Source: Cellulomonas chengniuliangii
GTDB lineage: Bacteria > Actinomycetota > Actinomycetes > Actinomycetales > Cellulomonadaceae
Length of the DNA: 64,000 nucleotides
Direction: 5' to 3'
NCBI RefSeq assembly: GCF_024508335.1
Contig: NZ_CP101988.1
Span: forward strand, 2,728,001 to 2,792,000
Positions 44,729 through 54,652 of this stretch are shown here, in pieces; the stretch's first letter is position 1, and each line of letters begins with the position of its first letter. A program made the translations under genes and the position numbers. The notes beneath the pieces were generated by a model that saw only the letters and a program-made list of their open reading frames with translations, did not search any database and was not told the origin of the DNA.

Positions 44729-47700
44729 TCAGCCCGCGTCGAGCTGCTCCTCTGCGGCGATGGCCGCTGCCAGAGCCGTGTCGAGCCGCTTCTGCGCCTC
44801 ACCGTACGCCGCGAAGTCGCCCGCGGCCAGAGCCGCCTGGCCGTCCTTCATGGCCTGGCTCGCGTCGGAGAGCGCCTTGTCGAGCGCCGCACGGGCGTCC
44901 CCGCTCGGCGCATCCGTCGGCGCGGGCGCCGGGCTGGCCGGAGGGGTGGCCGTCGGCTCCGAGGTGGGCGCGTCCGTGGCGCCCTCCTCGGGGGTCGGCT
45001 CGACGCCAGCCTCAGGATCGGTGCCGACGTCGCCGGCATTGGTGCCGGAGTCTCCGCCGAACACCTGGTCCAGTGCCTCGTCCAGCGTCGGGGCGAACCC
45101 GATCTGGTCGCCGAAGGCCACGAGCACCCGCTGCAGCAGCGGGAACTGCGTGCCGCTCGAGGACTGCACGTACACGGGCTGCACGTACAGCAGGCCGCCG
45201 CCGACGGGCAGGGTCAGCAGGTTGCCTCGGACCACGGCCGAGTTGGCCTGCTGCAGCAGGTTGAGCTGCTGCGAGACGGTCGGGTCGGCGCTGAAGTTGT
45301 TGTTCACCTGGCCCGGCCCGGGCACCGTCGAGTCACGGGGCAGCTCGAGAAGCCGCAGCTTGCCGTAGCCCTCCGCGACCTTGCCGGCCTCGGTCCCCGC
45401 CTCCGCGTCGACCGCCAAGAAGCCGGTGAGCACGTTGCGCTGGTTGGTGCCGGCTGGGATGAACGTGGACATCAACGAGAACGTCGCCGCGTCCTGGTCC
45501 GGCATCTTCAGCGTCAGGTAGTACGGCGGCTGGGCCACCTGCTGGTCGCCGAGCGTCGGGTCGTTCGGGTTCGCCCAGAAGTCGCCACCGGAGAAGAACT
45601 GCGTGGCGTCCTGCACGTGGTAGCGGGTGAGCAGGTTCCGCTGCACCTTGAACAGGTCCTCGGGGTACCGGATGTGGCTCATCAGCTCGCTGCTGATGTC
45701 CTCGACCGACGACAGCGACGTGGGGAACACCTTGTTCCAGGCCTGCAGCACCGGGTCCTCGGTGTCCCACGCGTACAGCTTCACCGAGCCGTCGTAGGCG
45801 TCGACCGTGGCCTTGACCGAGTTGCGGATGTAATTGACCTTGGCCGGCTCGAGGGCCTCGATGGACGCCGAGCGGGCCGTGAGCGAGTCCGTCGTGGCGT
45901 CCTCGAGGGACCGCGAGGCTGCGTACGGGTACTGGTCGGACGTCGTGTAGCCGTCCACGATCCACACCACGCGGTTGTCGACGACGGCGGGGTACACCCG
46001 GCCGTCGAGCGTCAGGTACGGGGCGACCTTCTCCACGCGGGTGCGCGGGTCACGGTCGTACAGGATCTGCGACTCGTCGGTCACCCGGTCCGAGAAGACG
46101 ATCTGCTCGGAGCCGAACTTGATCGCGTAGAGGAGCTGGTTGAGCGGGGTGCCGATGCTCGGGCCGGCCTCGACCTCGTGGGTCGGGAAGCTGGTGTTGA
46201 CCTGACCGCCAGGGGCCGAGTCGTCCGGGTAGTCGAGCTCCCACTCCTGGTTGTCGGGCGAGCCGACGATCGAGTAGCTGGGCGACTTGGGGCTGAAGTA
46301 GATCCGCTCCTCGTACTCCCCCATCTCGCCGGAGGACGGGATGCCCCCCTCCCAGAACGCGGGGGCGCCACGGGCGCCGGTCGTGTTGCCGTAGGCGGCC
46401 ACCACGCCGAAGCCGTGCGTGTACACGGTGTGGTCGTTGATCCAGTTGCGCTGCGCGTCGTTGATGCCGCTGAGCTCGAGCTCACGGACGGCGATCACCG
46501 TGTCGCGGCTCTCGTTGTTGATCGTGTACCGGTCCACGGACAGGGTGTCCGCGAACGAGTAGTAGCCCTTGTTCTGCTGGAGCTGCTTGAACGACGGGCT
46601 GACGATCTGCGGGTCGAGCAGCCGGATCGACGCCGTGGTGTCCGCGTCGGAGCGCAGCGCGCCCTTCTCGGCGGTGACCTCGGCGTCGTACTCGGCGGTC
46701 TCCACGCCGTCGAGCCCGAACGCGTCGAGCGTGGCGTCGATGTTGCGCTGGATGAACTCCGCCTCGGCGTCCTGCTGGTTCGGGGTCACCTGGAACCGCT
46801 GCACGATGGCGGGGTAGACCCCGCCCACGGCGATCGCGGAGACGACCATGAGCCCGACGCCGATCGCCGGCAGGCGCCACGTGCCGCGCACGGCCGTCAC
46901 GATGAAGAGGATGGCCACGAACACCGCGACCCCCGCCAGGATGCCCTTGGCCGGGATGACCGCGTTGACGTCGGTGAACGAGGCGCCCTCGAACTTGTCG
47001 CCCTCACGCGTCAGCACCGAGTACCGGTCGAGCCAGTAGTTCGCGGCGATGAGCAGCATGAGCGCGGCGCCCGTCACGGAGACCTGGATGCGCGCGGCCC
47101 GCGTGGTGCGGGGCCCCTGGACACCGCCGCCGATCCGCAGGCCGCCGTAGAGGTACTGCGTGGCGATCCCGGCGATGCCGGCCAGGATGACCACGGCCAT
47201 CAGGAACGACACGATGAAGCGCAGGCCGGGAAGCGTGAACAGGTAGAACGACAGGTCCAGGCCGTACTGCGGGTCGACCTTGCCGACGGTCACGCTGTTC
47301 ATCCAGAGCTGGATGGTGGCCCACTGCTGCGAGGCGGCGCCGCCCGCGAACAGCCCGAGCACGGCGGGCGCGGCGATCATCACGACGCGCCGCAGCGGCT
47401 CGATGGCCTCGCGGTACTGGTCGAGGTTCGCCTGCTCCTGCGTGGACGGCGCGTAGACCGGGCGCGAGCGATACGCGAAGCGCAGGCTCGCGAAGACCGT
47501 TCCGCCCATGACGAGGAAGCCCAGGAGGAACAGCACCAGGCGGGAGCCCCACTCGGTGCGGATGACCTCGATGTAGCCGAGCTGCTGGAACCAGAGGAAC
47601 TCGGTCCAGACGTTCGCGGCGATGAGCAGCAGCACGACCAGCGCCGCGAGGACGATGACCGTGGGGATCAGCGGGCCCCGGCGCTCCCGTGGCGGTTGGG

Positions 47701-47737
47701 GACGGCCCGGTCGGGTGGGCGGTTGAGCGAAAGTCAC
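44729..47737 (-). CDS. UPF0182-family large membrane protein
   Basis: 1002 residues. About seven N-terminal membrane helices (ERRGPLIPTVIVLAALVVLL first), then a very large extracytoplasmic region with conserved blocks such as WINDHTVYTHGFGVVAAYGN and YFSPKSPSYSIVG. C-terminal Pro/Ala/Thr-rich linker and a coiled, charged tail. Length matches the actinobacterial family (M. tuberculosis Rv3193c-like). Function unknown. GTG start. Confidence 0.92.
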   Translation of the reverse strand: MTFAQPPTRPGRPQPPRERRGPLIPTVIVLAALVVLLLIAANVWTEFLWFQQLGYIEVIRTEWGSRLVLFLLGFLVMGGTVFASLRFAYRSRPVYAPSTQEQANLDQYREAIEPLRRVVMIAAPAVLGLFAGGAASQQWATIQLWMNSVTVGKVDPQYGLDLSFYLFTLPGLRFIVSFLMAVVILAGIAGIATQYLYGGLRIGGGVQGPRTTRAARIQVSVTGAALMLLIAANYWLDRYSVLTREGDKFEGASFTDVNAVIPAKGILAGVAVFVAILFIVTAVRGTWRLPAIGVGLMVVSAIAVGGVYPAIVQRFQVTPNQQDAEAEFIQRNIDATLDAFGLDGVETAEYDAEVTAEKGALRSDADTTASIRLLDPQIVSPSFKQLQQNKGYYSFADTLSVDRYTINNESRDTVIAVRELELSGINDAQRNWINDHTVYTHGFGVVAAYGNTTGARGAPAFWEGGIPSSGEMGEYEERIYFSPKSPSYSIVGSPDNQEWELDYPDDSAPGGQVNTSFPTHEVEAGPSIGTPLNQLLYAIKFGSEQIVFSDRVTDESQILYDRDPRTRVEKVAPYLTLDGRVYPAVVDNRVVWIVDGYTTSDQYPYAASRSLEDATTDSLTARSASIEALEPAKVNYIRNSVKATVDAYDGSVKLYAWDTEDPVLQAWNKVFPTSLSSVEDISSELMSHIRYPEDLFKVQRNLLTRYHVQDATQFFSGGDFWANPNDPTLGDQQVAQPPYYLTLKMPDQDAATFSLMSTFIPAGTNQRNVLTGFLAVDAEAGTEAGKVAEGYGKLRLLELPRDSTVPGPGQVNNNFSADPTVSQQLNLLQQANSAVVRGNLLTLPVGGGLLYVQPVYVQSSSGTQFPLLQRVLVAFGDQIGFAPTLDEALDQVFGGDSGTNAGDVGTDPEAGVEPTPEEGATDAPTSEPTATPPASPAPAPTDAPSGDARAALDKALSDASQAMKDGQAALAAGDFAAYGEAQKRLDTALAAAIAAEEQLDAG

Positions 47738-47859
47738 AGGTTCAGGGTCCTCGTCGTCAGCTGGGTCGGGTGTGCACGTTGCTCCGTGAACGACCCGCGC
47801 CGCCCGCGGGTTCCCGGGGGTGCCCCTAGGTTGCCATGCGGAGATGGGACGATGGCCCG

Positions 47860-48411
47860 ATGACTGACGCCACTTCCGTCGCCGCCCAGCTCGCCCTCGC
47901 CGAGGCCGTCCGCGAGATCGAGCGCCACGTCGCCACCGGGGGGTGGGACGGACCGGCGCGCGTCTTCGCGCTGGTGCGCACCGCGAGCGCCCTCGCCGCC
48001 GAGCCGGGCCTGGCCGACCAGCTGCCCGCGGACGTGGTGGCCCGGGCGGGCGTCGAGCCGCAGCACCTGACGTCGATCGAGCAGGAAGGGCTGCCCGCGG
48101 CTGAGGACCTCGAGGAGCTGCTCGGCGGGATCACCTGGCCGTCCACGGTCGACGGAGCCGCGGTGACCGTCGAGCGCGTCGTGCTGCCGCCCGCCGCCGA
48201 GGAGGCCATGCCCGCGGACCCCGACGAGGCGCTGGCCTACCTCATGGGACACCCGGACCGGCAGGACGTGCGCATCGCCGTGGGCGTGCTGCGCGACGGC
48301 CCGGCGTGGTGCGCCGTGCGGACCCGGGCGAACGACGCCGACGACGCCGTCGGCGAGGGCTCGGATGTGGTGCCCGGACTGGTGGAGGCGCTGCGCTCCA
48401 CCCTGGAGTGA
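47860..48411 (+). CDS. PPA1309-family protein
   Basis: 183 residues from ATG 47860; an ATG eight codons earlier exists. VREIERHVATGGWDGPARVF, FALVRTASALAAEP and MGHPDRQDVRIAVGVLRDGP match a conserved actinobacterial family without known role. A GACGAT box sits six bases before the ATG, possibly a leaderless promoter. Divergent from UPF0182. Confidence 0.75.
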   Translation: MTDATSVAAQLALAEAVREIERHVATGGWDGPARVFALVRTASALAAEPGLADQLPADVVARAGVEPQHLTSIEQEGLPAAEDLEELLGGITWPSTVDGAAVTVERVVLPPAAEEAMPADPDEALAYLMGHPDRQDVRIAVGVLRDGPAWCAVRTRANDADDAVGEGSDVVPGLVEALRSTLE

Positions 48412-48429
48412 GCCCGGTCTGAGCCCTGC

Positions 48430-49560
48430 TCAGGAGGTGCAGGACGGCAGGTCGTCGGCCTGCCCGGCGCCGATCGCGACGACGGCCTCACGCGCCTCGT
48501 GCAGGGTCTCGACCTTCACCACGCGCAGGCCGTCGGGCACGTGGCCGGTCACCTCGTCGCAGTTCGCGGCCGGCGCGAGGAACCACTCGGCGCCGTCGCG
48601 GCGGGCGCCGGCCAGCTTCTGCTGGATGCCGCCGATGGCGCCGACGCGGCCCACCGAGTCGATGGTGCCGGTGCCGGCGATGATCGCGCCGTTCGCCTCG
48701 TCCTCGGGCGTGAGCCGGTCGATGATCCCCAGCGCGAACATCGTGCCGGCGCTCGATCCGCCGATGTCCTCGATCTTGATGGACACGTCCACCGGCAGGT
48801 CGAACTGCGGGTCGATGTACACGCCGAGCTGGCTGCCGCCGCCCTCGCGCTCCGCCGTGACGACGTCCAGGTCGACGGGCTGGCCGTCGCGCAGCACGCC
48901 GAGCCGCACCGTGGAGCCCGGCGCCGTCTGGAAGAGCCGGTCGACCAGCTGGGAGTAGGTCGTGAGCGGCTGGCCGTCCATCGACACCAGCACGTCGTCC
49001 TCCTGGACGATGCCCTCGGCGCCGCTGCCCTCGGTGGTGCCAGCGATCGTCATGGTCGCCGGCACCTCGTAGCCGAGCTCCTCGAGGGCGGCCACGGTGG
49101 CGTTCTCCTGGGAGGACACCATCGCCGCCTCGTTGCTCTGGTCGAACTCGTCCTGGGAGACGTCGGGCGGGAACACCAGCTCCACGGGCCGCACGGCGGT
49201 GGAGCCCTTGAACCATCCGGCCACCACGCTCACCAGGTTCGACGGGTAGCCGGGCCGACCGGTGGTAGACACGGTGGTCAGCAGCAGCTGGCCGGTCGCG
49301 TCGTAGGTCTCCGCGCCCTCAATGGTGATGAGCGGCTCCCCCGCGTGCTCGCCCAGGGTGTCCCGCGTGGGACCGGGCGAGCTCACCGCGTACGGGGCGG
49401 GCAGCAGGGCGAGCACCGCCAGCAGGACGGCCGAGGCCAGCATCGACACCGAGAGGGTGATCGATCGCGTGCTGGGCGCGGGCGGGTCGGCGGGAGAGTC
49501 CGGGGCCGTGGTGGGCTCGTCATGCACCGGCACATCATCCCCCACACCGCCGAGAGGCAT
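48430..49560 (-). CDS. Membrane-anchored PDZ/Lon-like serine protease (YlbL type)
   Basis: 376 residues. One N-terminal membrane anchor (SVSMLASAVLLAVLALLPAP), a PDZ domain (IVQEDDVLVSMDGQPL region) and a Lon-type protease domain with the Ser in IGGSSAGTMFALGI and the Lys in AIGGIQQKLAGA. Acts outside the membrane. Same place as Rv3194c-type genes. Starts two bases after the epimerase stop. Confidence 0.9.
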   Translation of the reverse strand: MPLGGVGDDVPVHDEPTTAPDSPADPPAPSTRSITLSVSMLASAVLLAVLALLPAPYAVSSPGPTRDTLGEHAGEPLITIEGAETYDATGQLLLTTVSTTGRPGYPSNLVSVVAGWFKGSTAVRPVELVFPPDVSQDEFDQSNEAAMVSSQENATVAALEELGYEVPATMTIAGTTEGSGAEGIVQEDDVLVSMDGQPLTTYSQLVDRLFQTAPGSTVRLGVLRDGQPVDLDVVTAEREGGGSQLGVYIDPQFDLPVDVSIKIEDIGGSSAGTMFALGIIDRLTPEDEANGAIIAGTGTIDSVGRVGAIGGIQQKLAGARRDGAEWFLAPAANCDEVTGHVPDGLRVVKVETLHEAREAVVAIGAGQADDLPSCTS

Positions 49561-49562
49561 CC

Positions 49563-50633
49563 TCACGGGCGCCGTCGGGCGCGGGCACGGCGCCAGACGG
49601 CCGCCGTGCCGATCATGGCGACCGCGGCCCCGGCGGCGCCGACCGCCGCCGCGTCGCGCGCCCCGAGCCGGCGGCCGGCCAACGCCGTGCGGCCCTGCAC
49701 CCCCTCGAGCAGCACGTCCAGGCACTCCGGCCCGGACCACTGCGGCTCCCACCCGGCGGCGAGCAGCCCCGCGCTCGTCACGGTCCACGGGTAGACAGTG
49801 AAGGCGAGCTCGGCGGCGGGGGCGGGCAGCGCGCCCACCCGGTGCAGGCGCTCCGCGGCGCCGAACGCGGTGACCGCCGCGAGCTCGACGCGGCGCATGT
49901 CAGCGGCCTCCTCGACCTCGCGCGCCGACAGCAGGTCCGGGCTCCCCACGGTGAGCCGCCCGCCCAGCCGCTGCTCGAGCACCAGCGCCACCGCGGCGCC
50001 CAGGTCGTCGACGTGCACGAACTGCCACTCACGCTCGACGCCCCGCACGGTCAGCAGCCGCGGCGCCTCGAAGTGGCGGGTCACCATCGTGTCGACGGCC
50101 GGGCCCACCACCGGCGCCGGCCGCAGCACCGTGAGCAGCGGGCCGCCACGTCGACGGGCTCCCCGGGCCACCGCGTGCTCGACGGCCAGCAGGTCGCCGG
50201 CCACCCCGTCGCCGAGCGCCGCCGCGTCGGCCAGCGGGGCCTCGTCCCCCAGCGGCGCCTGCTCGGGCGCGGCGCCCAGCACCATCGCGGACGTCACCAC
50301 CACGACGTGCGGCGTCCGCGCGGCACGGGCGCCGGCCAGCACCCGCTCGGCGTCGGCCACCGCGGCGGCGCGCCGTCCGGCCGGCGGCTCGGCCAACGTC
50401 GCGGCGAGGTCCCCGGTGTGCGCCACCAGCACCACCGCGTCGGCTCCCGCGAAGGCGGCGCCGGGGTCGTCCTCGGGCGCCCGGTCGAGCATCCTGACCA
50501 CCCCGCCGGCCCGGGCCGAGAGCGCCGCGGCCACGCCTGTGGGCACCGGGCCGCGGCCCACCACCACGAGCTCGCGGGGGGTTCTGCGCGCGTCCTCGCG
50601 GAGGCTGCGCCCTGAGCGAACCTGTGCCTGCAC
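49563..50633 (-). CDS. NAD(P)-binding epimerase-like protein
   Basis: 356 residues. Rossmann-type region ELVVVGRGPVPTGVAAALSA has a degenerate glycine motif; then ADAVVLVAHTGD and HVVVVTSAMVLG, and REWQFVHVDDLGAAVALVLE as in extended short-chain epimerases. The SYK catalytic triad is not evident, so it may be a binding or regulatory protein. A C-terminal hydrophobic helix suggests membrane attachment. Function unknown. Confidence 0.75.
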   Translation of the reverse strand: MQAQVRSGRSLREDARRTPRELVVVGRGPVPTGVAAALSARAGGVVRMLDRAPEDDPGAAFAGADAVVLVAHTGDLAATLAEPPAGRRAAAVADAERVLAGARAARTPHVVVVTSAMVLGAAPEQAPLGDEAPLADAAALGDGVAGDLLAVEHAVARGARRRGGPLLTVLRPAPVVGPAVDTMVTRHFEAPRLLTVRGVEREWQFVHVDDLGAAVALVLEQRLGGRLTVGSPDLLSAREVEEAADMRRVELAAVTAFGAAERLHRVGALPAPAAELAFTVYPWTVTSAGLLAAGWEPQWSGPECLDVLLEGVQGRTALAGRRLGARDAAAVGAAGAAVAMIGTAAVWRRARARRRP

Positions 50634-50704
50634 CGTCCCTCGATCCTCGCGGCGTGTGGTTACCGTTGACGGACACCTCGGCCCATCGTCCCAGGAGCAT
50701 GCCG

Positions 50705-52231
50705 ATGAGCAGCGACCGCCCCGCCGATCCCTTCCCCGAAGGTGACGGCGCGCCCGAATGGGAACAGCTCCTGCGCCAGATGTTCGGCGCCGACTCGGAC
50801 GAGGCGATGCGCCAGCTGCGCGCCCAGGGCATGGACCCCGCAGCCCTGGCCGCCGCCTCCGGACTGCCGAACGACCCGCAGCTGCTGGGCCAGGTCCTCG
50901 CCCAGGTGCAGCGGATGCTCGCCGCCTCGAGTGAGGGCGCCGTCAACTGGGACCTCGCGCACGATGTCGCCCGGCAGGCCGCGGTCGCCGAGGGCGACCC
51001 GTCCGTCACATCGCAGCAGGCCCGTCAGATCACCGAGGCCCTGTCGGTGGCCGAGCTGTGGCTCGACGCCGCGACCGACCTCCCGCCCGGCGGCGGGCCG
51101 GCACGCGCGCTCAGCCGCTCCGAGTGGGTCGAGCTGACCCTGCCGGCGTGGCGCAACCTCACCGAGCCGATCGCGTCGTCCCTGACCGAGGCGCTCGCCG
51201 AGGCCCTGGCCGACAGCCTCCCGGAGGACATGTCGAGCGACCTGGAGCCGGGCGCGCCGCGTGCCGTCGGGCCGCTGGGCGACGTCTCTGGGCCTCGCCA
51301 GATCGTCCGGCAGCTGGGGTCGGCGGTCTTCGGGATGCAGGTCGGGCAGGCTGCCGGCACGCTCTCGCGGGAGGTCTTCGGGCTGACCGACATCGGGGTC
51401 CCGCTCGTCCAGGAGCCGTCGACCGCACTGGCCCCGGCCAACGTTGACGCCTTCGCCGAGGGCCTCGACGTGCCGATCGAGGAGGTCCGGCTCTTCCTCG
51501 CGCTCCGTGAGGCCGCCCACGCGCGGCTGTTCACGCACGTGTCGTGGCTGCGCGGCCACCTGCTGAGCGCGGTCGACGCGTACGCGCGCGGCATCAGCAT
51601 CGACGTCGAGAGCCTCGACGAGGCGGTGCGCTCGATCGATCCCACCGATCCCGGGGCGCTGCAGTCTGCGATCTCCGGCGGTGTGTTCGCCCCGCAGACC
51701 ACCCCGCAGCAGCAGGCAGCCCTGTCCCGGCTCGAGACGGCGCTCGCCCTCGTCGAGGGCTGGGTCGACGAGGTCACCGCCATGGCGGCCCTGCCCCACC
51801 TACCGCACGCCATGGCCCTGCGCGAGATGATCCGCCGCCGCCGCGCTGCTGGCGGCCCCGCCGAGCAGACGTTCGCGACGCTGGTCGGGCTCGAGCTGCG
51901 TCCGCGTCGCTCGCGCGACGCCGCGACGCTGTGGGCCCGGATCACCGCCGACGGCGGGCCCGAGGCCCGTGACGCCGTGTGGGACCACCCGGACCTGCTG
52001 CCGACCACCGAGGACCTGGACGACCCGCAGGGCTACGCCCGGCGCACGGCCGAGCACCGGGACGAGCACGCCGATGTGGACCGCGCCCTGGCCGAGATCT
52101 TCGGCGAGGAGGCGGCCCGCGAGTCGTCCGACGCCGCGGACGCCGCCGCCCAGGACGAGGCTCCCGGCCCTGGCCGCCCGGGACCGGACGACGAGCAGGA
52201 GGCCGGGCCCGAGGAGCCGACGGCCCGCTGA
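50705..52231 (+). CDS. Zinc-dependent metalloprotease, DUF2342 family
   Basis: 508 residues from ATG 50705, with AGGAG seven bases upstream. The N-terminal part is Met/Gln-rich helical; the core has EEVRLFLALREAAHARLF (HEXXH-like zinc site, EAAH form), HVSWLRGHLLSAVDAYARGI and the late FATLVGLELRPRRSRDAATL. Acidic C-terminal tail. Homologue position matches Rv3195. Probably intracellular. Confidence 0.88.
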   Translation: MSSDRPADPFPEGDGAPEWEQLLRQMFGADSDEAMRQLRAQGMDPAALAAASGLPNDPQLLGQVLAQVQRMLAASSEGAVNWDLAHDVARQAAVAEGDPSVTSQQARQITEALSVAELWLDAATDLPPGGGPARALSRSEWVELTLPAWRNLTEPIASSLTEALAEALADSLPEDMSSDLEPGAPRAVGPLGDVSGPRQIVRQLGSAVFGMQVGQAAGTLSREVFGLTDIGVPLVQEPSTALAPANVDAFAEGLDVPIEEVRLFLALREAAHARLFTHVSWLRGHLLSAVDAYARGISIDVESLDEAVRSIDPTDPGALQSAISGGVFAPQTTPQQQAALSRLETALALVEGWVDEVTAMAALPHLPHAMALREMIRRRRAAGGPAEQTFATLVGLELRPRRSRDAATLWARITADGGPEARDAVWDHPDLLPTTEDLDDPQGYARRTAEHRDEHADVDRALAEIFGEEAARESSDAADAAAQDEAPGPGRPGPDDEQEAGPEEPTAR

Positions 52232-52271
52232 CCCCGGACGACGCGGCCACCACCCGGCGCCGGGGCCGCCG

Positions 52272-52952
52272 TCAGTTCTGCTGCTCCAGGTCACCGGGCG
52301 TGGGATCGTCCGCGGCCTCAGCGTCGGCGACGGGATCCTCCAGGGGACGGCCAGCGTCGTCGGCGTGCTCCTCGCCGTACGAGTAGCCCTCCAGGAACCC
52401 TCGGGCTCGCGCGGTGCGGGGGTAGGCGTCGAGCTCGGCCCAGAACTCCGGGCCGTGGCCGGCGTGCAGCAGGTGCGCGAGCTCATGCAGCAGCACGTAG
52501 TCAAGGACCCAACTCGGCATGCCGCGCAGCCGGTCGGAGATCCGGATGGTCCGGTCGGACGGGGTGCACGATCCCCATCGACGGCCCTGGTTCGATGACC
52601 ACACCACGCTCGCCGGCTCGGCCCTCCCGGACAGGTAGCGGGCGGACAGGTCCACCGCGCGCTGCATCAACTCCGCGTCCGAGGGGCGCCGCCGGCGCTC
52701 CTGGTTCGCGAGCCGCGCGAGCATCCGCGCGACCCACTCGCGCTCCTGCGCCCGGGTGAACCGCGCCGGGATCGCCACGATGGTGCGGTCGCCCTCGCGG
52801 TAGGCGGTGACGGTCCGCAGCCGCTTGCGGGACCGGCGCACCTCGACCGGGCCGTGGGCGTCGACGATCGCGGCCGCGGCCGACCCGACGTCTGGCGCAC
52901 GGCCGGCGCGAGGGCGCACCTGCTCGGCAGGGTGCTCGCTGGACGGCTGCAC
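52272..52952 (-). CDS. YgjP/SprT-like metallopeptidase (M48-type)
   Basis: 226 residues. VEVRRSRKRLRTVTAYREGD, RRWGSCTPSDRTIRIS and the zinc motif LLHELAHLLHAGHGPEFW are the YgjP-family landmarks. GTG start at 52952 follows a TACGGT box by six bases. The C-terminus is Asp/Glu-rich. Convergent with the DUF2342 gene. Confidence 0.88.
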   Translation of the reverse strand: MQPSSEHPAEQVRPRAGRAPDVGSAAAAIVDAHGPVEVRRSRKRLRTVTAYREGDRTIVAIPARFTRAQEREWVARMLARLANQERRRRPSDAELMQRAVDLSARYLSGRAEPASVVWSSNQGRRWGSCTPSDRTIRISDRLRGMPSWVLDYVLLHELAHLLHAGHGPEFWAELDAYPRTARARGFLEGYSYGEEHADDAGRPLEDPVADAEAADDPTPGDLEQQN

Positions 52953-53204
52953 GCCAGCACCGTAGCGGCTGCGGCGCTCTGGGCGCCCCCGCTCGTCATC
53001 ATCCGCCCGATCCAGGCGGCGTTAGGCGGTTCGTCACACTCCACGCGGGGGACGTGTTCGGCGCGCCTCGGGGAACAGCCACTGCTGGACAACCACACGG
53101 TTTACTGTGGCCGTGCTCGCGCCGAGGGATCCCCCCACGCACCGGCCGGGCCGCCGGCCCTGCGCGTACCGCCGCCGGTGACCAGACATCGCGAGGAGAC
53201 AGTC

Positions 53205-53363
53205 ATGGCCGAGAAGTACACCGGTGAGTTCTACTGCGTGAAGTGCAAGGAGAAGCGCGAGACCGAGGGAGACGTCGTTGTCTCCGAGTCGGGCCGCAAG
53301 ATGGCCAAGGGCATCTGCCCGGTGTGCGGCACCAAGCTGAACCGGATCCTCGGCAAGGCCTGA
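53205..53363 (+). CDS. DUF5679-type zinc-ribbon protein
   Basis: 52 residues with two CxxC pairs (Cys11/14 and Cys38/41) in FYCVKCKEKRE and ICPVCGTKLNR, a compact zinc ribbon. GCGAGGAGAC precedes the ATG. Widespread small actinobacterial protein, function unknown. The 250 bases upstream hold a divergent promoter region with no further gene. Confidence 0.85.
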   Translation: MAEKYTGEFYCVKCKEKRETEGDVVVSESGRKMAKGICPVCGTKLNRILGKA

Positions 53364-53557
53364 TCTCCGCGAACGCCTCCACGGGGCGCCCTCCTTCGGG
53401 ATGGCGCCCCGTCGGCGTCTCCGGCGCGATCACCCGCACCGGCGCCTGTGGACGACGGCCGGGCCGGCGCTCCCCGCCTGCCAGGGTGGGCGGACCCTGG
53501 CGTGGAGCCGGGCGCGGACCCGCCTGGGAGCCCGCGGCGAGCAGGAGGAGAGAGCGC

Positions 53558-54625
53558 ATGCGGCTGCGTCCCGGACTGCGGGTGCTGAGACGTGGTCCGG
53601 CAGAGGTGCAGATCGGCGCCGACCCCCGCTGGGCGGTACGCCTCGTTGACCTGCCCGCCTCGGAGGTCGACCTGCTGCTCACCCTCGACCACGGCGGCGA
53701 CCTCCACGCCCTGGTCGGCTCCGCCGGGCGCCATGGCGTCTCCTCGGCTCGGGCGGACCGTCTCACCGACGCGCTGCGCTCTGCGCGCCTCACCTCCGAC
53801 GGCGCACGGCGCTCGGGCCCGCCCTTACGGCCAGGGGCCGCCGCAGAGGTCGAGGCATGGACGCTGCTGCGAGAGGACGGCGACGGCGCCGCGCAGGTCC
53901 GCGCCCGGGCGGCCCGCTCCGTCGGCGTGGTCGGCCTGGGACGCGTCGGCCTCGGCGCCGCGCTCACACTCGCCACCGCAGGGGTGGGCGTCATCCTGCT
54001 CGACGACGACTCCTGGGTGACGTCCCTGGACGTGGGACCCTCCGGCTACCGGGTCAGCGACGTCGGCGGGCCGCGGCTCGTCGCAGCCGCCCGCGCCATC
54101 CGGGACATCTCCCCCGAGACGCGGCTCGCCCTTCCGCCAGGGCGAGCCCCGGACGTGATCCTGCATGTCGAGCATGGCGCGGCCGACCCGGCCACGGCCG
54201 TCGCCCTCATCGCGAGCGGCGTCACGCACCTGTCGGTGGTGCTGCGCGAGGCCGACGCCTGCGTCGGCCCCTTCGTCGTCCCCGGCCAGGGCCCCTGCCT
54301 CAGGTGCCTGGACCTGCACCGCGCCGACGCGGACCCCGCGTGGCCGACCGTGGCCGCCCAACTCGTCATGGCGCCGCCCCGCGGCATGCCGACCGCTGGG
54401 GAGCCCGGCGTCCTCGCCGGTGTCTGCGCTGCCCTGGCGGCCGCCGAGGTGCTGGCCCACCTGGACGGCAGGACCCCGCGCACCTGCGGCAGCACGATCG
54501 AGGTGGCGATGCCCGACGTGCTGCCGCGACTCCGCGAGTGGGAGGCGCACCCGCAGTGCGGATGCGCCTCCCTGCCCCCTGCCTCGCCCCCTGCGCCCGC
54601 CGTCACGCCTCCCGACGGCGCATAG
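53558..54625 (+). CDS. ThiF-fold (E1-like) protein
   Basis: 355 residues from ATG 53558 after AGGAGGAGAG. N-terminal 110 residues resemble the leader-binding part of TOMM cyclodehydratase partners. The Rossmann motif is VGVVGLGRVGLGAALTLATA with VILLDDDSW. CLRCLDLHRA and HPQCGC carry Cys pairs that could bind zinc. Adenylation activity is uncertain. No azole-peptide precursor or second cyclodehydratase subunit is adjacent. Location between DUF2342/YgjP and whiB7 parallels Rv3196. Confidence 0.75.
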   Translation: MRLRPGLRVLRRGPAEVQIGADPRWAVRLVDLPASEVDLLLTLDHGGDLHALVGSAGRHGVSSARADRLTDALRSARLTSDGARRSGPPLRPGAAAEVEAWTLLREDGDGAAQVRARAARSVGVVGLGRVGLGAALTLATAGVGVILLDDDSWVTSLDVGPSGYRVSDVGGPRLVAAARAIRDISPETRLALPPGRAPDVILHVEHGAADPATAVALIASGVTHLSVVLREADACVGPFVVPGQGPCLRCLDLHRADADPAWPTVAAQLVMAPPRGMPTAGEPGVLAGVCAALAAAEVLAHLDGRTPRTCGSTIEVAMPDVLPRLREWEAHPQCGCASLPPASPPAPAVTPPDGA

Positions 54626-54652
54626 CCGTGGTGAGGCGCGACGCGGGAGACG

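Noticed and set aside
44585-47863. 1092-residue plus-strand ORF
   Set aside because: Antisense of UPF0182, with repetitive Arg/Val/Gly composition and no domain.
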